A stretch of DNA of 64,000 nt, from the NCBI RefSeq assembly GCF_900142845.1, contig NZ_FSRU01000002.1, forward strand, positions 1,550,001 through 1,614,000. The letters run 5' to 3'. Source of the DNA: Paraburkholderia phenazinium. Its GTDB lineage: Bacteria; Pseudomonadota; Gammaproteobacteria; Burkholderiales; Burkholderiaceae. Made by a program: the position numbers and the translations under genes. Positions 18,182-26,669 of the stretch are shown one piece after another. Below the pieces are notes generated by a model. It saw only the letters and a program-made list of their open reading frames with translations. It was not told where the DNA came from and ran no database searches. Every line of letters begins with the position of its first letter. Within the stretch, counting starts at the first letter, position 1.

Positions 18182-19351
18182 CTACTCGCCTGCCTGCGAC
18201 GGCATATCGCCCAGCCACTGCATGAATTCGCTCACATGCTGCGCCCAGAGATCGGGACGCATCATGGTGAAATGGCCCGGCGACGATGACGTGCCCTGCT
18301 GCACCATGTACCTGCCTTGCTGAAGCGTCGGAACAAGTCTCTCGAGGACCTGCAGCGAGTCGGGATTGAACTCGTCGTCGGAGAAGTTCAAGGCGAAGAG
18401 TTTGGTCTTGATCCTGGGAAGCGCTGGCTCGGGATCGTAGCTGAATGACGACTTGAGTGAATACAGGATGTCGTTCGCATCGACGTGTTCGGCCTGAAAG
18501 CGAGTGGTCGCGAGGAACTTGTCCGCCGCCGCGCCGTCGGGAATTTCCTGCTGCAGCGCGGGCGCGCTGTCGATCATCATCCGCAGTACCCTGAAACCGC
18601 CGATCCAGCCGCGCGGCGTTTGCGTGTAGTCCCCGTTCTTCCAGTCAGGATCGGAGCGGATCGCGTCGATCACCATACGCCGCCAGAGCAAATTGCGGCC
18701 CGAGACTGTAATCGGCAGCGAGACCACCGGCATCACGCCGTCCATCATCTCGGGATACATCTCGGCCCATTGCCATGCGTTCATGCCGCCCATCGACATA
18801 CCCAGAATCGCATGCAGATGCCCGATGCCCAACGTTTCGGTCACCAGCTTGTGCTGGAGATCGACGATATCGCCGTAATCATAGTTCGGAAATTTCGCCT
18901 TCAGTCCGTCGCTAGGTTTGCTCGACTGGCCGTGGCCTACGTTGTCGGGAAAGATCAGATAGTAGCGGTTCGCGTCGAGCGGACGACCCGGGTCGAACAG
19001 CGCCTTCGTGTAAGTGGGACTCAGCAGCGTGCGGCTGTCCGCGCCCGTCCAGTGCAAGACCAGGACGGCGTTGTCGACGGCCCCCTGGGCATTGCGATGC
19101 GGCGTGCCGAGCGTTGCGTAGTGAAGCTTCAACCGCGCCAGCGTCTCGCCGTCCCGGAATTTGTAATTGTCGAGCCAGGCATCGGCCTGAACGGCCGCCG
19201 GATTCACGCGCTGGTCCCACGGCGCAGCTCCATTGGCGGAAGTGGCGGACGGTGCATTGGACTGGGCCGATGCGATATCCGCGAACATGGGGCCGAACAC
19301 CAGCAAGCCAAACAGCGCGCTGGCTGCGGCACGGGTACGACGAGACTTCAT
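18182..19351 (-). CDS. Secreted alpha/beta hydrolase, homoserine acetyltransferase-like
   Basis: 389 residues. An N-terminal signal peptide is clear: KSRRTRAAASALFGLLVFGP, cleaved near SAQS. The alpha/beta hydrolase fold has an oxyanion-type NAVLVLHWTGADS strand, the nucleophile elbow GMSMGG (Ser nucleophile), FSDDEFNPDS for the acid and SSPGHFTM for the His. The layout is that of the MetX-like branch, but the export signal makes homoserine acetylation unlikely; an esterase or lactonase role in the periplasm is more plausible. It is the last gene of an apparent operon with the membrane protein and the NmrA-like gene, with gaps of about 70 bases. Confidence 0.85.
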   Translation of the reverse strand: MKSRRTRAAASALFGLLVFGPMFADIASAQSNAPSATSANGAAPWDQRVNPAAVQADAWLDNYKFRDGETLARLKLHYATLGTPHRNAQGAVDNAVLVLHWTGADSRTLLSPTYTKALFDPGRPLDANRYYLIFPDNVGHGQSSKPSDGLKAKFPNYDYGDIVDLQHKLVTETLGIGHLHAILGMSMGGMNAWQWAEMYPEMMDGVMPVVSLPITVSGRNLLWRRMVIDAIRSDPDWKNGDYTQTPRGWIGGFRVLRMMIDSAPALQQEIPDGAAADKFLATTRFQAEHVDANDILYSLKSSFSYDPEPALPRIKTKLFALNFSDDEFNPDSLQVLERLVPTLQQGRYMVQQGTSSSPGHFTMMRPDLWAQHVSEFMQWLGDMPSQAGE

Positions 19352-19422
19352 TATGATTTCCTTGCTTGGTTGGGAAAGGCGTGTACGCCTCGATTCGGCT
19401 CATGCCATTACAGCGGCATGCT

Positions 19423-20028
19423 TTACGTGGCGTTAGACAGGCCTGGGCAGCGACGCAGCAGGTCGAACGCCATGATGTGGCTCGCCCCCGAAATTCCGAC
19501 GCCATAGAACGGGATCAAGGCCATCGGCAGCGTTTGGATGCCGGACATGCGAGGATCGTTGAGCAGGAAGTAGGTCAACCCGGTACCAACCGCCACGACA
19601 AAATCGGCAAACCCGAACAGGTGGAAGACCAGATACCGGTTGCGCGTCTTCGGCAGCAGCGTGACGCCGAGGGCCAGCAATCCTGCAATGAGATCGCCCC
19701 ACCCCGCGTTGCGCACGAACGCCTCCGGCAGGAGGTCATGCGCCCCGTACCAGAAGAAGACCAGCGCGGCCGCGATGCGCCAGATGTGGAATGCTGTCAG
19801 CGTCCGCAACCCGATGGTCTCGATGTATGCGCGAAACCTTCTGGACAGTGCGTATACAACGACCGGCGCCACGATTCCCAAAGCGATGAGGCCCGCGAGC
19901 GACAGCGGGTAGACGGCACGATAGACGCCCGCTTCGGCGGCGGCGGCAACAGCCAGTCCCCAGATGATCAGTACTCCCAGCAAAACGCGCGGCCCGCTGC
20001 TCTTTCCGATTTCAACTATCTGATTCAT
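19423..20028 (-). CDS. Multi-pass inner-membrane protein, unknown function
   Basis: A 201-residue hydrophobic protein with about six membrane segments, for example VLLGVLIIWGLAVAAAAEAG, LIALGIVAPVVVYAL, AAALVFFWYGAHDLL, DLIAGLLALGVTLL and FADFVVAVGTGLTYFLL. No transporter signature is recognised. It sits between the hydrolase and NmrA-like genes on the same strand with short gaps, so it is probably co-transcribed with both. Function unknown. Confidence 0.8.
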   Translation of the reverse strand: MNQIVEIGKSSGPRVLLGVLIIWGLAVAAAAEAGVYRAVYPLSLAGLIALGIVAPVVVYALSRRFRAYIETIGLRTLTAFHIWRIAAALVFFWYGAHDLLPEAFVRNAGWGDLIAGLLALGVTLLPKTRNRYLVFHLFGFADFVVAVGTGLTYFLLNDPRMSGIQTLPMALIPFYGVGISGASHIMAFDLLRRCPGLSNAT

Positions 20029-20098
20029 CGTAAATATCCATTAGTTAAACTAAATTGTTGATCCACTTCCAGCTCCTTCTGGAGGCGATGCCGGAGAG

Positions 20099-21193
20099 TT
20101 ACAGTTCGCCCTTTCTACCGTCTTCGGATAGCTTCAGAAGCGGCATCGACTTGAACAGGCTTTCCGGTTGCACACGCTCCCAGAGGTTTCCTTTCCCTTG
20201 CTGCCGGCCGCGCTCGTCTTCACGACGGAGCCACTGTTCGACGGTCCGGATGCGGCCCGGATGGATTTCATCGAGCAGCGCGTAGTCACGCTGGATCACG
20301 CCGTGCTTCCAGATGTTCCAGAACCCGGTGAAATTGTCGCGGAAGCTCATCGTGCTCTTGTCGTTCGGATCCGCGTTGTATCCGGCAGGCAGGCTCGCGG
20401 CCATCTTGAGCGGGCCGTTCCAGTACGTGTCCAGATCCGTGTCGATATAGCGCGCCGGATGCCCGGTCACCTGCTCGAACGCCTCGGCTAGTTTGTGGTA
20501 CTCGACCTGCTCGATCGCGACTTCGAGATCCATGCCGTTCGAGCGCTCGGGATGGTCGAACAGCCAGCGTGCGTAATAGCCGCAATCGTCCAATGCGACG
20601 TGGGGCACCGAGCCGTTGCCGAGTGGCACGCGCCAGGTCAGCACGCCGTCCTCCACGATCGGCATCATTGGCGTCATGGCCGAAATCGCCATCTCCATGT
20701 ACGGCCCTGTGGTGAACACGGCCGCGCCCATGCGGTCCCGGTTCGTCTGGTTCTGGAACAGGATCCATTCGCCTACGCGGCCTTTGCCATCATAGTGGCC
20801 GGCGCGGAAGCGGGAGTCGTAGCCGGCCTTCTTGAGTGCGTAGTCGAGGTTGCCGTACACGAAGAACTTGATGCCTTCTTCCAGCGCGATTTCGTAGCAA
20901 CGGATCGCCCAATAGATCTCCGTTTTCTCGCCGGTGTTGAATCCGTCGAGATTGATGTATGCCCCGTCGCAACCACGGAAGCCTTCCCGAAGGACGGCTT
21001 CGTCGGCGAACGTGCCTTTCAGGATTGATACGTTGCCGAGTGCGAGCAACGCCTTGGCCCGCCGGGAATCTGGATCCCGGCTCAAAGCCCGGACAGAATA
21101 TTTGCCATCGGCGACGAGCGCGCTGATGACGGGCAGGCCCTGCGCGCCAGTGCCGCCAACGACGAAAATCCTGGAAGTGGCGTGGGAGGTCAT
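20099..21193 (-). CDS. NmrA-like NAD(P)-binding protein
   Basis: 364 residues from the ATG at 21193, which TGAGGAAT precedes; an upstream ATG would add 18 residues. The N-terminus IFVVGGTGAQGLPVISAL is the GxxGxxG Rossmann fingerprint of the NmrA/atypical SDR family. The typical Tyr-Lys catalytic pair of classical SDRs is not apparent, as usual for NmrA-like redox sensors or isoflavone-reductase-like enzymes. First gene of the minus-strand trio; its promoter overlaps a large palindrome that is shared with the divergent HxlR gene. A redox-responsive or enzymatic role is an inference. Confidence 0.85.
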   Translation of the reverse strand: MTSHATSRIFVVGGTGAQGLPVISALVADGKYSVRALSRDPDSRRAKALLALGNVSILKGTFADEAVLREGFRGCDGAYINLDGFNTGEKTEIYWAIRCYEIALEEGIKFFVYGNLDYALKKAGYDSRFRAGHYDGKGRVGEWILFQNQTNRDRMGAAVFTTGPYMEMAISAMTPMMPIVEDGVLTWRVPLGNGSVPHVALDDCGYYARWLFDHPERSNGMDLEVAIEQVEYHKLAEAFEQVTGHPARYIDTDLDTYWNGPLKMAASLPAGYNADPNDKSTMSFRDNFTGFWNIWKHGVIQRDYALLDEIHPGRIRTVEQWLRREDERGRQQGKGNLWERVQPESLFKSMPLLKLSEDGRKGEL

Positions 21194-21249
21194 GATCGAT
21201 TCCTCAAGTTTGATTGAACGGGCATCGGAACCGCCAACACTCATCACCG

Positions 21250-21292
21250 GGGCGGGCCACTAACTCTTATAATAAGAGTTAGTGGCCCGCCC
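21250..21292. promoter_or_regulatory. 43-bp palindrome between the NmrA-like gene and hxlR-type gene
   Basis: Two perfectly complementary 21-base arms surround a single central A at 21271. The core reads CTAACTCTTAT-A-ATAAGAGTTAG, and the outer parts are GGGCGGGCCA and TGGCCCGCCC. The AT-rich centre contains TATAAT (plus) and TATTAT (minus), so it coincides with a possible -10 region for the minus-strand operon. A partial second copy lies at 21368-21387. This is the expected kind of site for a dimeric HxlR regulator controlling both directions. It could also form a cruciform. Confidence 0.75.
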
Positions 21293-21367
21293 GGCAAGTA
21301 CTTTCCAGTTCTTTGGTCCATGACGAGGCCGCGGTGCCTCGTGGAATCGTTCTGCCTGATCACGGCC

Positions 21368-21387
21368 ACTCTTATAATGAGACTTAC
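21368..21387. promoter_or_regulatory. Second operator-like site overlapping the HxlR gene promoter
   Basis: ACTCTTATAATGAGACTTAC resembles one half and the centre of the palindrome at 21250-21292. It includes TATAAT (21373-21378), with TTCTGC 17 bases upstream, so a regulator bound here would block the start of the HxlR gene. Proposed autoregulation. Confidence 0.6.
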
Positions 21388-21423
21388 CCGGCGACGATCG
21401 TCGGGCTACTAGGGACACAGTGC

Positions 21424-21930
21424 ATGCGCTCGAAAGGTTTCGACGGAATGGTGTGCTCGATCGCTGGCGTGATGGCGGTGATCGGCGACCGATGGGGTTT
21501 ACTGATCCTGCGCGATCTCGTCTTTGGCCTCAGCCGATATGACGAGTTTCGCCAGTCGTCGGGCATAACCAATGCGACGCTCAGCGATCGACTCAAGCAC
21601 CTGGAGACCAACGGTCTCGTCGAGCGCAGACGCTATCAGGTAAATCCGGATCGATTTGAATATCTGTTGACCCGCAAGGGTTGGCAGATCGCCCCAGTGA
21701 TGCCGGTACTCGCCGAGATAGGGGATAGGCTGGGGGTCTCCGGGGCGCAGGCGCCGCCGATGAAGTTTGTGAATCGGAAGACTGGGGCAGAGGTACGATG
21801 GAGCTTTATTGATCAGGAGACGGGCGAGCAACTGAGCGCCGCAGATCTGGCCATCAAGGAAGGGCCGGGGGCGGACGACCTAGTCCGGTGGCGCTTGTCC
21901 CAAGGCGAACAACGCCGCCAGAAAGGATAA
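21424..21930 (+). CDS. HxlR-family winged-helix regulator
   Basis: 168 residues from the ATG at 21424, giving MRSKGFDGMVCSIAGVMAVI, the usual HxlR start; the longer upstream frame runs through the promoter. The winged helix follows: GDRWGLLILRDLVFGLSRYD, then ATLSDRLKHLETNGLVERR. A conserved Cys at residue 12 fits the redox- or electrophile-sensing Cys of many HxlR proteins. The C-terminal 60 residues form an extra domain (VNRKTGAEVRWSFIDQETGE). Divergent from the NmrA-like operon across the palindrome, its likely target. Confidence 0.92.
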   Translation: MRSKGFDGMVCSIAGVMAVIGDRWGLLILRDLVFGLSRYDEFRQSSGITNATLSDRLKHLETNGLVERRRYQVNPDRFEYLLTRKGWQIAPVMPVLAEIGDRLGVSGAQAPPMKFVNRKTGAEVRWSFIDQETGEQLSAADLAIKEGPGADDLVRWRLSQGEQRRQKG

Positions 21931-21957
21931 TCAGAACGGGGGTTATCGCGAGACGCT

Positions 21958-22108
21958 TAGCCTACGACGCAGGGCTGGCGTGGCATGTGAGCCCTGCGTA
22001 TTCGCACCGTATGTGAAATCGTATATCAATATGTATGTCATTAGCGAAGCCAAGTGATATATCTATTTACAATCAATATCTTAGACATTTGATGAAAATC
22101 GCCACCTG
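21958..22108 (+). repeat. xth upstream region and first codons, right copy
   Basis: Counterpart of 7374-7526, here joined to the intact xth gene. The 17 bases at 22092-22108 are identical to the left copy; upstream blocks such as CTGGCGTGGCATGTG are conserved with scattered differences. It supplies the promoter of xth now in use. Confidence 0.75.
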
Positions 22109-22868
22109 GAACGTCAATTCGCTGAAAGTCCGCCAGCAGCACGTCATCGACTGGCTCGAAACGAGCCAGACCGACGTCCTGTGCCTGCAGGAACTCAAAC
22201 TGACCGACGACAAATTCCCGCGCGCCGAGCTCGCGGAAAAGGGCTATCGGAGCTGGTACGCCGGCCAGAAGACCTATAACGGTGTGGGCATTCTGGTGCG
22301 CGAAGGCCTGAACGTCGACGAAAGCACCATCGTGCGCAATATCCCCGGCTTCGAGGATCCGCAGCAACGCGTGATCGCCGCGACGATCGACGGCGTGCGC
22401 ATCATCTCCGCCTACTTCCCCAACGGCCAGGCACCGGGCACCGACAAGTTCGCCTACAAGCTGCGCTGGCTCGAAGCGCTGCACGATTGGCTGGTGAGCG
22501 AACTCGCGCAGTATCCGAAGCTCGCGCTGCTCGGCGACTACAACATCGCCCCGGAAGATCGCGACGTGCACGATCCGAAAGCGTGGGAAGGACAGAACCT
22601 CGTGTCGCCCGAAGAGCGCGCCGAATTCGTCCGCCTCGTCGGACTGGGGCTGACCGACGCGTTCCGCAAGTTCGAGCACCCGGAGAAAATCTACTCGTGG
22701 TGGGACTACCGGATGATGGCGTTCCGCCGCAATGCGGGTCTGCGCATCGACCACATCCTGTTGTCCGGGCCGCTGGCGGCGGCCTGTACGTCCTGCGACG
22801 TCGACAAGGTACCGCGCAAATGGGAGCAGCCGTCGGACCACGCACCGGTGGTCGCGCAGCTTAGCTAG
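22092..22868 (+). CDS. xth: Exodeoxyribonuclease III
   Basis: 258 residues, an AP endonuclease and 3'-5' exonuclease of base excision repair. The start at 22092 gives MKIATWNVNSLKVRQQHVID, the family N-terminus with metal-binding Asn7; an upstream frame would add 19 unrelated residues. Further signature residues: LCLQELKLTD (Glu), WYAGQKTYNGVGIL, LLGDYNIAPEDRDV (Asp/Asn) and LRIDHILLS...SDHAPV (Asp-His catalytic end). Full length. Its 5' end is the likely insertion site of the accessory element on its left. Confidence 0.95.
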   Translation: MKIATWNVNSLKVRQQHVIDWLETSQTDVLCLQELKLTDDKFPRAELAEKGYRSWYAGQKTYNGVGILVREGLNVDESTIVRNIPGFEDPQQRVIAATIDGVRIISAYFPNGQAPGTDKFAYKLRWLEALHDWLVSELAQYPKLALLGDYNIAPEDRDVHDPKAWEGQNLVSPEERAEFVRLVGLGLTDAFRKFEHPEKIYSWWDYRMMAFRRNAGLRIDHILLSGPLAAACTSCDVDKVPRKWEQPSDHAPVVAQLS

Positions 22869-22891
22869 TCCCTGAACCGCTCATGAGCCGC

Positions 22892-25024
22892 TCATGAGCC
22901 GTTCAGACAGCGCCACAGAAACTCATACTCCATCGCGTCGTGAACGGCCTGCTCCAGCTCATCGGAGCCGCCGCCATGGCCGCCCTCCGTATTCTCGCGA
23001 TACCACACGCCCTCAGCCCCCAGCGACTGCATGCGCGCCACCATCTTGCGCGCGTGGCCGGGATGGACGCGATCGTCGCTCGTCGAAGTCGTGAACAGCA
23101 CCGGGGGATACGCCACGCCGGCCCGTACCTGATGGTAAGGCGAGTAAGCCGCGAGCACGCGTGCCTCCTCCGGCTCGTCCGGGTCGCCGTACTCGTCGAT
23201 CCACGACGCGCCGGCATGCAGCAGGTGATAGCGGCTCATATCGAGTAACGGCACCTGGCACACCACCGCGCCGAACAGCTCAGGGCGCTGCACCATGCAC
23301 GCGGCCACCAGCAGGCCGCCGTTGCTGCCGCCCCTGATGCCCAGTTGCGCGGCGGTGGTCACGCCGTCGTCGATCAGCGCCTGGGCGACCGCGATGAAAT
23401 CGTCGAAGGAACGCTGACGGTTTTCGCCTTGTGCCGCGAGATGCCACTCGGTGCCGAATTCGCCGCCGCCGCGGATATGCGCGACCGCGAACACGCCGCC
23501 CTGCGCAAGCCAGCCGATCCCGGGCCCGGTCAGATAGCTCGGCGTGAGCGGAATCGCGAAACCGCCGTAGCCGGTCAGAAGACACGGGCGCGTGGCCACC
23601 GCCCCGCCCGCCTCGTTCGCCTCGCGCCCGGCCTCAAGCAGCGAACGCGGACCGATCACCGTGTACGGCACGCGCGTGCCGTCGGCGGAGCGCGCATGAC
23701 CGCGCTTCACCGCATAAGGCGTCGCGTCGAACTGGGTCGGCCAGCGATCGAGCAATTCCCATTCGGCCAGATCGTCATGCGCCAGATCGGCGAGCCAGTA
23801 CTCGGGCGGCAGCAGGTAATCGTCGACGTCGACAAACACCTCGTCGTTGAGCGTCGGCTCGATGGGCGAGACGTCGACCTGCGAGCTCGCGCGCGCCGGA
23901 AAGTCGCGCGACGACCACTGCCACTCGCCGCTCTCGGACTGCTGCGGCTGCCATAGCACCGTCTTGCTCTGCACGTCGTCCAGATACGAGACGATCAGGT
24001 GATGGCGCGTGTGGGTCCAGTCGCATGCCGAGGTCTGCGGGTTCGGCGTAAAGAGCGCGACGAAGCGGCGCTCGCCCGCCAGAAACTCGCGCTCGCGGAT
24101 CGCCAGCAGCGCGCCGCCCGGATAGAGCGCGTCCCCGCATGACCAGTCGAGACGCGGCTCGAACAGCAGCCAGCCTTCCCAGCCGCCTACCGCGACATGC
24201 TCGGGCACGTCATAGCGCTGCCACGCGCCGGCGGCCTCCAGGTAGAACGTTTCGGAGTCGAAAAAATCGACGCTGCGCACCACGGTATGACGCAGATCGA
24301 TCGGATCGTAGTTCGCATCGACGCTGATGTCGTCGAACTCGCCACGGAACACGACCGGGGCATCGGCGAGCGCGGTGCCGCGCGTCCAGCGCCGCACTTC
24401 GCGCGGATAGCCCGAGCGCGTCAGCGTCTTGCCACCCTTGTCCCAACCGACGTAAAGCGTATCGCGATCGATCCACGACACCGCATGCTTGCCCGCCTTG
24501 GGCACGCTAAAGCCGCCGTCGACGAAGCGTTGCGCGTCGAGGTCGAACTCCCGCACCACCACCGCGTCCGAGCCGCCCGGCGAGAGCGTCACGAGCGCGC
24601 GATCGCCGTCCGGATAGAGGATGTCGAGTTCGACGCACACCCACGCCGTGCCCTCCGCCGCGCCGAGCGCATCGAAGTCGAGGAGAGTCTGCCAGACCGG
24701 CGTGCCGTTGCGCCAGCTCGCCCATGGGGTGCGGCGCCAGATGCCTTTGGGGTTGTGCTCGTCCTGCCACAGGTCGTAGGCCCAGTCTTGCCAGCGATCG
24801 GGAATCACGGGCCGCTCGCGCGGCAGATAGGCCTCGGCGAGGCGTTGCGTCAACGTCTCGAAGCGCGCGCCGCTGCACCATGCGGCGCGCGTGCGGGCGT
24901 TCTGCTGTTCGACCCAGGCCATGGCGGCCGGGTCGTCGAGCAACTCGAGCGACAGGAAGGGATCGGGAGAGTGCGGCCAGTGCGGCCCGGAAGACGAAAT
25001 CGAACGCGAAGCGGAAGCAGGCAT
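22892..25024 (-). CDS. Prolyl oligopeptidase-family serine peptidase
   Basis: About 710 residues from the ATG at 25024; an upstream start would add 25 Arg-rich residues and is unlikely. The N-terminal 410 residues form the seven-bladed propeller typical of S9A peptidases. The C-terminal alpha/beta hydrolase domain has the Ser in GIRGGSNGGLL, Asp in STSDDRVHPGHA and His in TEGGHGGG. No signal peptide, so cytoplasmic. Predicted to cleave short peptides, probably after proline, though specificity is not established. Convergent with xth, 23 bases apart. Confidence 0.92.
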   Translation of the reverse strand: MPASASRSISSSGPHWPHSPDPFLSLELLDDPAAMAWVEQQNARTRAAWCSGARFETLTQRLAEAYLPRERPVIPDRWQDWAYDLWQDEHNPKGIWRRTPWASWRNGTPVWQTLLDFDALGAAEGTAWVCVELDILYPDGDRALVTLSPGGSDAVVVREFDLDAQRFVDGGFSVPKAGKHAVSWIDRDTLYVGWDKGGKTLTRSGYPREVRRWTRGTALADAPVVFRGEFDDISVDANYDPIDLRHTVVRSVDFFDSETFYLEAAGAWQRYDVPEHVAVGGWEGWLLFEPRLDWSCGDALYPGGALLAIREREFLAGERRFVALFTPNPQTSACDWTHTRHHLIVSYLDDVQSKTVLWQPQQSESGEWQWSSRDFPARASSQVDVSPIEPTLNDEVFVDVDDYLLPPEYWLADLAHDDLAEWELLDRWPTQFDATPYAVKRGHARSADGTRVPYTVIGPRSLLEAGREANEAGGAVATRPCLLTGYGGFAIPLTPSYLTGPGIGWLAQGGVFAVAHIRGGGEFGTEWHLAAQGENRQRSFDDFIAVAQALIDDGVTTAAQLGIRGGSNGGLLVAACMVQRPELFGAVVCQVPLLDMSRYHLLHAGASWIDEYGDPDEPEEARVLAAYSPYHQVRAGVAYPPVLFTTSTSDDRVHPGHARKMVARMQSLGAEGVWYRENTEGGHGGGSDELEQAVHDAMEYEFLWRCLNGS

Positions 25025-25123
25025 GGTAGGCGCCGTAATGGAACAACGACGATTATGCCTTGTGATCCGCCTCGCGCTTGCGATGGGGTGGCGACGCACA
25101 CCACTCCATCGCTCAAATACCCA

Positions 25124-26635
25124 TCAGGGCTCCAGATTGAGCTCCTGAATCTTGCGCGTGATCGTATTGCGGCCAATGCCCAGCCGCTCGGCGGCCTCGA
25201 CCTTGCGTCCGCGGGTGAAATCGAGCGCTTCGCGAATCACCGCGGCCTCGAAACGCCGGGCGAGCTCGTCCATCACATCGGGGGCGTTCTCGCGCAACAT
25301 CCTTGCGACTTCGGTGCGCAGCCCGCTCTCCCACACGGCGGCCGCGGCAAGCGGCATCCCCGGTATGGCCGGCAGATGCGACGACACGGCGGCGCCGTTC
25401 GCAGCCGACTGCGCCACGCCACCGCCGCCCGCATCGCCCGTCAGCACGCCACCCGCCGCGATCTCGACCGAACCTGCCTGCGCCGGCACCAGATCGGGCG
25501 GCAGATCCTTGATCTCGATGGTCTGCGCCGGCGCCATCACCGTCAGCCAGTTGGCGAGATTCTCGAGCTGCCGCACGTTGCCCTGAAACGGCAGCGACGC
25601 CAGATACGCCAGCGCCTCCTCGGACACGCGCTTCGGCTCGACGCCCAGATCGCGGGCGCTCTTCTGCAAAAAGTGGCGCGTCAGCAGCGGAATGTCTTCG
25701 CTGCGCTCGCGCAGCGCCGGCAAGCGCAGCCGGATCACATTGAGGCGGTGATACAAGTCCTCGCGGAACAGCCCCTGACGGACACGCGATTCGAGATTCT
25801 GGTGCGTCGCGGCAATCACCCGCACATTGGCGCGCAACGGATTGTGGCCGCCGACCCGATAGAACTGGCCATCCGAGAGCACGCGCAGCAAACGCGTTTG
25901 CAGATCGAACGGCATGTCGCCGATTTCGTCGAGAAACAGCGTGCCGTTCTCGGCCTGTTCGAAGCGCCCCTGGCGCATGGCCTGCGCGCCGGTGAAGGCG
26001 CCGCGCTCATGGCCGAATAGTTCGGACTCCAGCAGATCTTTCGGAATCGCCGCGGTGTTCAGCGCGATGAACGGTCCGTTCGCGCGTGGGCTATGTCGGT
26101 GCAAGGCGCGCGCCACCAGTTCCTTACCGGTGCCTGATTCGCCGGTAATGAGCACGGTTGCCGCGGAATGGGACAAGCGCCCGATGGCGCGAAACATGTC
26201 CTGCATCGCCGGCGCCTGACCGAGCATTTCCGGTGCATCGGCGACGCGCTCGTCCCACGTCTGCTCGCCGCGCATGCTTTCGTCGACGGCGCGGCGAATC
26301 AGTTCGACGGCCTTGTCGACGTCGAACGGCTTGGCGAGGTATTCGAAGGCGCCGCCCTGAAACGCGGCCACGGCGCTGTCGAGATCCGAGAACGCGGTCA
26401 TGATGATGACGGGCAAGCCCGGCACCTTGTCGCGCACCGTCTGCAGCAATTCGAGGCCCGAACCGCCGGGCATGCGGATGTCCGACACCAGCACCTGCGG
26501 GCTGTCGTGATCGAGCGCGACTGCTGCGTCGCGCACGTTCGCGAAACTGCGCGTCGCGAAGTTCTCACGGGCAAGGGCCTTTTCGAGCACCCAGCGTATC
26601 GATTGATCGTCGTCTACTATCCAGATCGGCTTCAT
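25124..26635 (-). CDS. glnG: Nitrogen regulation response regulator NtrC
   Basis: 503 residues, cytoplasmic, the sigma-54-dependent activator of nitrogen-limitation genes. Receiver domain at 1-120: acidic pocket in VDDDQSI, phospho-acceptor Asp52 in VSDIRMPG, Thr80 and Lys102. AAA+ domain: Walker A GESGTGKE (165-172), the sigma-54 contact loop GAFTGA (212-217), Walker B TLFLDEIGDM. A low-complexity Ala/Gly linker leads to a Fis-type helix-turn-helix at the C-terminus (KVEAAERLGIGRNTITRKIQ). Directly downstream of ntrB, gap about 35 bases. Confidence 0.97.
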   Translation of the reverse strand: MKPIWIVDDDQSIRWVLEKALARENFATRSFANVRDAAVALDHDSPQVLVSDIRMPGGSGLELLQTVRDKVPGLPVIIMTAFSDLDSAVAAFQGGAFEYLAKPFDVDKAVELIRRAVDESMRGEQTWDERVADAPEMLGQAPAMQDMFRAIGRLSHSAATVLITGESGTGKELVARALHRHSPRANGPFIALNTAAIPKDLLESELFGHERGAFTGAQAMRQGRFEQAENGTLFLDEIGDMPFDLQTRLLRVLSDGQFYRVGGHNPLRANVRVIAATHQNLESRVRQGLFREDLYHRLNVIRLRLPALRERSEDIPLLTRHFLQKSARDLGVEPKRVSEEALAYLASLPFQGNVRQLENLANWLTVMAPAQTIEIKDLPPDLVPAQAGSVEIAAGGVLTGDAGGGGVAQSAANGAAVSSHLPAIPGMPLAAAAVWESGLRTEVARMLRENAPDVMDELARRFEAAVIREALDFTRGRKVEAAERLGIGRNTITRKIQELNLEP

Positions 26636-26669
26636 ATGGTCGGTCAGAAGTCTTTAGGTGCGTGTGGTA

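Noticed and set aside
22035..22091. Earlier start for xth
   Set aside because: The extra 19 residues are not part of the family, and the matching 17-base repeat begins at the internal ATG.
24197..26020. Plus-strand frame of 607 codons
   Set aside because: Antisense to the prolyl oligopeptidase and ntrC genes; Arg/His-rich composition with no domain.
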